Source of the DNA: Candidatus Zhuqueibacterota bacterium 4484_87
GTDB taxonomy: Bacteria; Zhuqueibacterota; Zhuqueibacteria; Thermofontimicrobiales; Thermofontimicrobiaceae
Reading direction: 5' to 3'
NCBI GenBank assembly: GCA_002085355.1
Contig: NATN01000089.1
Coordinates: 1 to 8,587 of the forward strand
Length of the DNA: 8,587 nucleotides
Of this stretch, positions 6,120 through 8,587 are shown piece by piece (within the stretch, counting starts at the first letter, position 1; every line of letters begins with the position of its first letter). Position numbers and translations under genes: made by a program. The notes beneath the pieces were generated by a model that saw nothing but the letters and a program-made list of their open reading frames with translations, had not been told where the DNA came from and ran no database searches.

Positions 6120-7055
6120 CTAAAAACTGTTATTGAGAATTTCTAATGAATTTATTTTATCTTTTTCAATTTGTTCAATTAATTTTTCTATTGATTCAAA
6201 TTTTTGGTCATCGCGAATTTTTTTGACAAATTCCAGGGCCAGAGTTTCACCATAAAGCTCTCCCTGAAAATTAAACAAATGAGCTTCGATGACTGTCCCT
6301 GAATAGGAAAATGTCGGTTTGCTGCCAATGTAAATCACCGCCTTGTAAATTTTGTCCCTTAAGCTAACAAATCCCGCATAAATTCCGGACGGCGGCACTA
6401 ATTTATCGGGCGACTGCGGTTCCACATTTGCAGTCGGAATGCGAAATTGACGACCTCTACCCTCTCCTGTGATGACATTTCCAGTCAGTTTGTACCGACG
6501 GCCCAGAAACCGGTTTGCTTTTTCCAAATTTCCATCGGAAATCAGCTTTCTTATTTTTGTGCTGCTGATAATTGAACCCTCATCCTCAAAAGGCGGCATT
6601 CGCTTTACTGAAAAATCATATTTTTCAGCGAGGCGGGATAAAATCTCAATATTCCCCTGTCGATCCCGTCCGAAAGCATGATCATAGCCCACAATAATTT
6701 CAGAAAAACCGATTTTTTTAAGTAAAATACTTTCAATGAACTGCTGTGAAGACAATCGGGATAATTCTGCAGTAAATGGCAGCACAATGAGCCGGTCAAT
6801 TTTTGTTTGCTGAAAGATGCCAATTTTCTCATCTAAAGTCGTCAGCAATTTCAATTCCGGTTTCCGCTCTGGCTTCAATACAAATTGCGGATGCGGCTCA
6901 AAAGTGACTACCGTTGCGCACAGATTTTTTTTCTCTGCTTCATCGCATAGTTTCTTCAGAATTGTCTGGTGACCGCGATGAACGCCATCAAAAGTACCGA
7001 TTGTAATGACACAATTTTGTCGATCAATCTGATCAAGATCATTATATATTTTCAT
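6120..7055 (-). CDS. ribF: bifunctional riboflavin kinase / FAD synthetase
   Basis: 311 aa, the normal RibF length, from ATG 7055 to TAG at 6120. The enzyme phosphorylates riboflavin to FMN and adenylates FMN to FAD in the cytosol. The N-terminal adenylyltransferase half carries GTFDGVHRGH (20-29), PHPQFVL (54-60), the YDHAFGRDRQGN segment (124-135) and ISSTKIR (163-169). The C-terminal riboflavin kinase half carries TGEGRGRQFRIPTAN (196-210), PPSGIYAGF (221-229), IGSKPTF (243-249) and IEAHLFNF (256-263), with E257 as the likely catalytic base, then LYGE (267-270). Both halves look intact. The start is 24 nt after the truB stop, with only a poor ribosome-binding site, so coupling to truB translation is likely. 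ribF between truB and rpsO is a common arrangement. Confidence 0.96.
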   Translation of the reverse strand: MKIYNDLDQIDRQNCVITIGTFDGVHRGHQTILKKLCDEAEKKNLCATVVTFEPHPQFVLKPERKPELKLLTTLDEKIGIFQQTKIDRLIVLPFTAELSRLSSQQFIESILLKKIGFSEIIVGYDHAFGRDRQGNIEILSRLAEKYDFSVKRMPPFEDEGSIISSTKIRKLISDGNLEKANRFLGRRYKLTGNVITGEGRGRQFRIPTANVEPQSPDKLVPPSGIYAGFVSLRDKIYKAVIYIGSKPTFSYSGTVIEAHLFNFQGELYGETLALEFVKKIRDDQKFESIEKLIEQIEKDKINSLEILNNSF

Positions 7056-7079
7056 GCGAGCAATACATATTCAACAGAA

Positions 7080-7769
7080 TTATTCATCAAATCCCGAAAA
7101 CAAATCGGGCAATTTTTCCAATTTCAAAGATTCTTCAACAGCGTAAGGTCCGACCCGCGTTCTGGTCAGAGATTTCAAAAAGCCGCCGCAGCCAATTGCG
7201 TCACCAATATCTCGCGCAAGACTACGGATGTAAGTTCCTTTGGAACAATTCACTTCGATTTTCAAAAAAGGGTTTGAAAATTGCAAAATTTTAAGCTCAT
7301 AAATATTCACACGATGCGGTTTTCTTTCAATTTCCACACCTTTGCGAGCCAACTTGTACAAACGTTTTCCGTTGACCTTTTTCGCTGAAAACATCGGCGG
7401 AATCTGATCGATTTCACCTATAAATCTCTGAATTACAGATTCCACGTCGGACAGGGTCAATTCGGGGACATCATTTTGTTCAATTATCTCTCCGGTAACG
7501 TCGTCAGTGTTCGTTCTTTTGCCCAATTCGATAACTCCGGTGTACCACTTGGGCAGGTCCATGAACTCTGCTGATTTCTTTGTTGCTTTCCCTGTTAAAA
7601 TCAGCAACACGCCGCTGGCGAAGGGATCGAGCGTCCCGGCATGTCCTACTTTTGTTTTTGTCAAATAACGAACGCGTTTTACCGCAAAAAAAGAAGTTTT
7701 ACCTTCTGGTTTAAAAATATTGAGAATTGCACCGGCAGAAAAATCATACGGCGCACCTAACCATTCCAT
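7080..7769 (-). CDS. truB: tRNA pseudouridine(55) synthase
   Basis: 229 aa, ATG at 7769 directly after the rbfA stop codon with no gap, so translation is probably coupled. TruB converts U55 in the T loop of most tRNAs to pseudouridine and also acts as a tRNA folding chaperone. Visible motifs are FKPEGKTS (19-26) and GHAGTLDPFASGVL (42-55), with the catalytic Asp at D48. Y76 (PKWYTG) and the segment IPPMFSAKKVNGKRLYKLAR (123-142) follow, then CSKGTYIRSLARD (175-187) with Y180 and R182. The chain ends soon after TRTRVGPYAVEESL, so the C-terminal PUA domain present in the longer E. coli protein (314 aa) is absent. Such short TruB proteins occur in many phyla and are expected to be active. Confidence 0.96.
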   Translation of the reverse strand: MEWLGAPYDFSAGAILNIFKPEGKTSFFAVKRVRYLTKTKVGHAGTLDPFASGVLLILTGKATKKSAEFMDLPKWYTGVIELGKRTNTDDVTGEIIEQNDVPELTLSDVESVIQRFIGEIDQIPPMFSAKKVNGKRLYKLARKGVEIERKPHRVNIYELKILQFSNPFLKIEVNCSKGTYIRSLARDIGDAIGCGGFLKSLTRTRVGPYAVEESLKLEKLPDLFSGFDE

Positions 7770-8117
7770 TCAGTCTTCTTCTTTTAATTTTTCCAACAAT
7801 GAATCGATGCGATTAGCCTCATCAAAAACATTGTCATAAAAAAATTTCAATTCCGGAACGTAACGTAAATTTGTCATCTTTCCTAATTCAAGACGCAAAA
7901 AATTAGTCACCTTCACCAGCGCCATATCGATGTCAGCAAGCTCATTTTCATGTTGCAATGTACGGTAGTAAATGCGAGCATGCTTGAGGTCGTCGGATAC
8001 TTTCACATAAGTGATGAGCACAGACTTCACTAGCGAATCCCGCACACGAGTCGCAATTATACCGCTGATATCTCTTTTCAATAATTCCGCTATTCGAAGC
8101 GATCGTTTTACTTTCAT
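7770..8117 (-). CDS. rbfA: ribosome-binding factor A (30S maturation factor)
   Basis: 115 aa, ATG at 8117, one base after the DUF503 stop, and TGA at 7770. RbfA is a single KH-like domain protein that binds the immature 30S subunit and helps process and fold the 5' end of 16S rRNA, notably in the cold. Family marks are R-x2-RIAELLKRDISGII (about 5-21), VLITYVKVSDDLKHARIYY (33-51, the typical V-x-VS-x-DL-x2-A pattern), NFLRLELGKMTNLRYVPELKFFYD (72-95) and a C-terminal RIDSLLEKL. Length and motifs are complete. The ribosome-binding site is weak, which fits coupled translation in the infB-ylxP-rbfA-truB cluster. Confidence 0.95.
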   Translation of the reverse strand: MKVKRSLRIAELLKRDISGIIATRVRDSLVKSVLITYVKVSDDLKHARIYYRTLQHENELADIDMALVKVTNFLRLELGKMTNLRYVPELKFFYDNVFDEANRIDSLLEKLKEED

Positions 8118-8118
8118 C

Positions 8119-8400
8119 TTAAAAAATCTCTATATTAAAATCAACAACTTCCACGCGATAGTCATTTTCTATAAAATTTACAATTTTATTAAGAACGCTA
8201 CTCGCCATTTTCTGATCATTGGAAACTGTTGAAATTCCTAAAGTCGTACGTTGCCATTTTTCATTATTTGCAACTTCGGCAATGGAAGCATTAAATTTGT
8301 TGCGCACCTTGGTCTTAATGCTCTTGAGAACAAAGCGCTTTGATTTCAAAGACCCGCTCTCCGGGATAAACAATTCTATTTGTCCGACGCCGATAAACAT
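8119..8400 (-). CDS. DUF503 family protein (YlxP-like)
   Basis: 93 aa, the typical family size, ATG at 8400 and TAA at 8119. DUF503 proteins (YlxP in Bacillus) are small alpha/beta proteins nearly always encoded between infB and rbfA; an association with the ribosome or its assembly is suspected, but the biochemical role is not settled. The conserved pattern is visible: FIGVGQIELFIPESGSLKSKR (2-22), KTKVRNKFNASIAEV (29-43), then a Trp-containing WQRTTLGISTVSND (49-62) and a C-terminal V-x-VVDFNIEIF. The start is 8 nt after the infB stop and lacks a clear ribosome-binding site, so it is likely coupled to infB. Confidence 0.92.
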   Translation of the reverse strand: MFIGVGQIELFIPESGSLKSKRFVLKSIKTKVRNKFNASIAEVANNEKWQRTTLGISTVSNDQKMASSVLNKIVNFIENDYRVEVVDFNIEIF

Positions 8401-8408
8401 TTTATTAT

Positions 8409-8587
8409 CTAATTTGAGACTAAAGTTCGTTTCACTTCTTTGAGATCATAAGTCTCTAAAACGTCACCGACCTTGACATCATCGAAATTTTCCAAGCCAA
8501 TGCCGCACTCAAAACCGGTGGCTACTTCTTTCGCGTCGTCTTTAAAGCGTTTCAGAGAAGTTATTTTCCCCTCGTAAAGTAATTTAT
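8409..8587 (-). CDS. infB: translation initiation factor IF-2, C-terminal end (partial)
   Basis: The gene enters from the right edge of the window. The last 58 codons are visible, ending in TAG at 8411-8409. The residues give the end of IF-2 domain IV (the C2 module that binds fMet-tRNA): [14 protein letters not shown], then [20 protein letters not shown], then [10 protein letters not shown], a near-exact match to the family ending. IF-2 is the GTPase that brings initiator tRNA to the 30S subunit and promotes subunit joining; its G domain lies outside the window. It has a three-residue extension (VSN, after KRTL) that carries no known meaning. It heads the visible part of the operon that runs through ylxP, rbfA, truB, ribF and rpsO. 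Confidence 0.96.
   Translation of the reverse strand, partial: KLLYEGKITSLKRFKDDAKEVATGFECGIGLENFDDVKVGDVLETYDLKEVKRTLVSN

Overview
This is a bacterial chromosomal window, AT-rich by eye, in which all but one of the genes are on the minus strand. Most of it is a translation and RNA-metabolism cluster. Reading in the transcription direction, from high to low coordinates, it runs infB (3' end only) - DUF503/ylxP - rbfA - truB - ribF - rpsO - a long spacer with an orphan open frame - pnp - ald - a NodB-type polysaccharide deacetylase. A second small block follows: a MerR-type regulator and a tRNA-Pro(GGG) with its own intrinsic terminator. The first 211 bases hold the 3' end of a plus-strand gene that points at the tRNA.

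The order infB-ylxP-rbfA-truB-ribF-rpsO-pnp is widespread in bacteria and does not identify the organism. The short TruB without a PUA tail, the sensor-less MerR gene beside tRNA-Pro, the lack of an encoded CCA on the tRNA, and the AT-rich composition would suit an uncultivated Gram-negative lineage of the FCB/Calditrichota-KSB1 kind. That is an inference with low confidence.

From 8587 down to 5827 the genes are packed tightly (gaps of 0 to 24 nt), consistent with one operon: IF2 C-terminus, DUF503 protein, the 30S maturation factor RbfA, tRNA pseudouridine-55 synthase, FAD synthesis (RibF) and ribosomal protein S15. Next comes a 682-nt break between rpsO and pnp. It carries a 172-codon minus-strand frame of unknown status, a strong 13-bp hairpin whose only non-Watson-Crick pair is a G-U in minus-strand RNA, and a stretch resembling a degenerate dispersed repeat. 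Polynucleotide phosphorylase, alanine dehydrogenase and the deacetylase follow with gaps of 40 nt and about 0 nt and no terminator between them, so they may be one transcript.

The stretch 929-1096 carries no gene. It holds a candidate merR promoter and a perfect 8-4-8 inverted repeat. The stretch 212-373 has only the tRNA terminator and a short imperfect repeat. I see no complete, clearly novel multi-gene system. The points most worth a second look are the rpsO-pnp spacer with its hairpin and orphan frame, the dyad upstream of merR, and the possible island boundary at tRNA-Pro.
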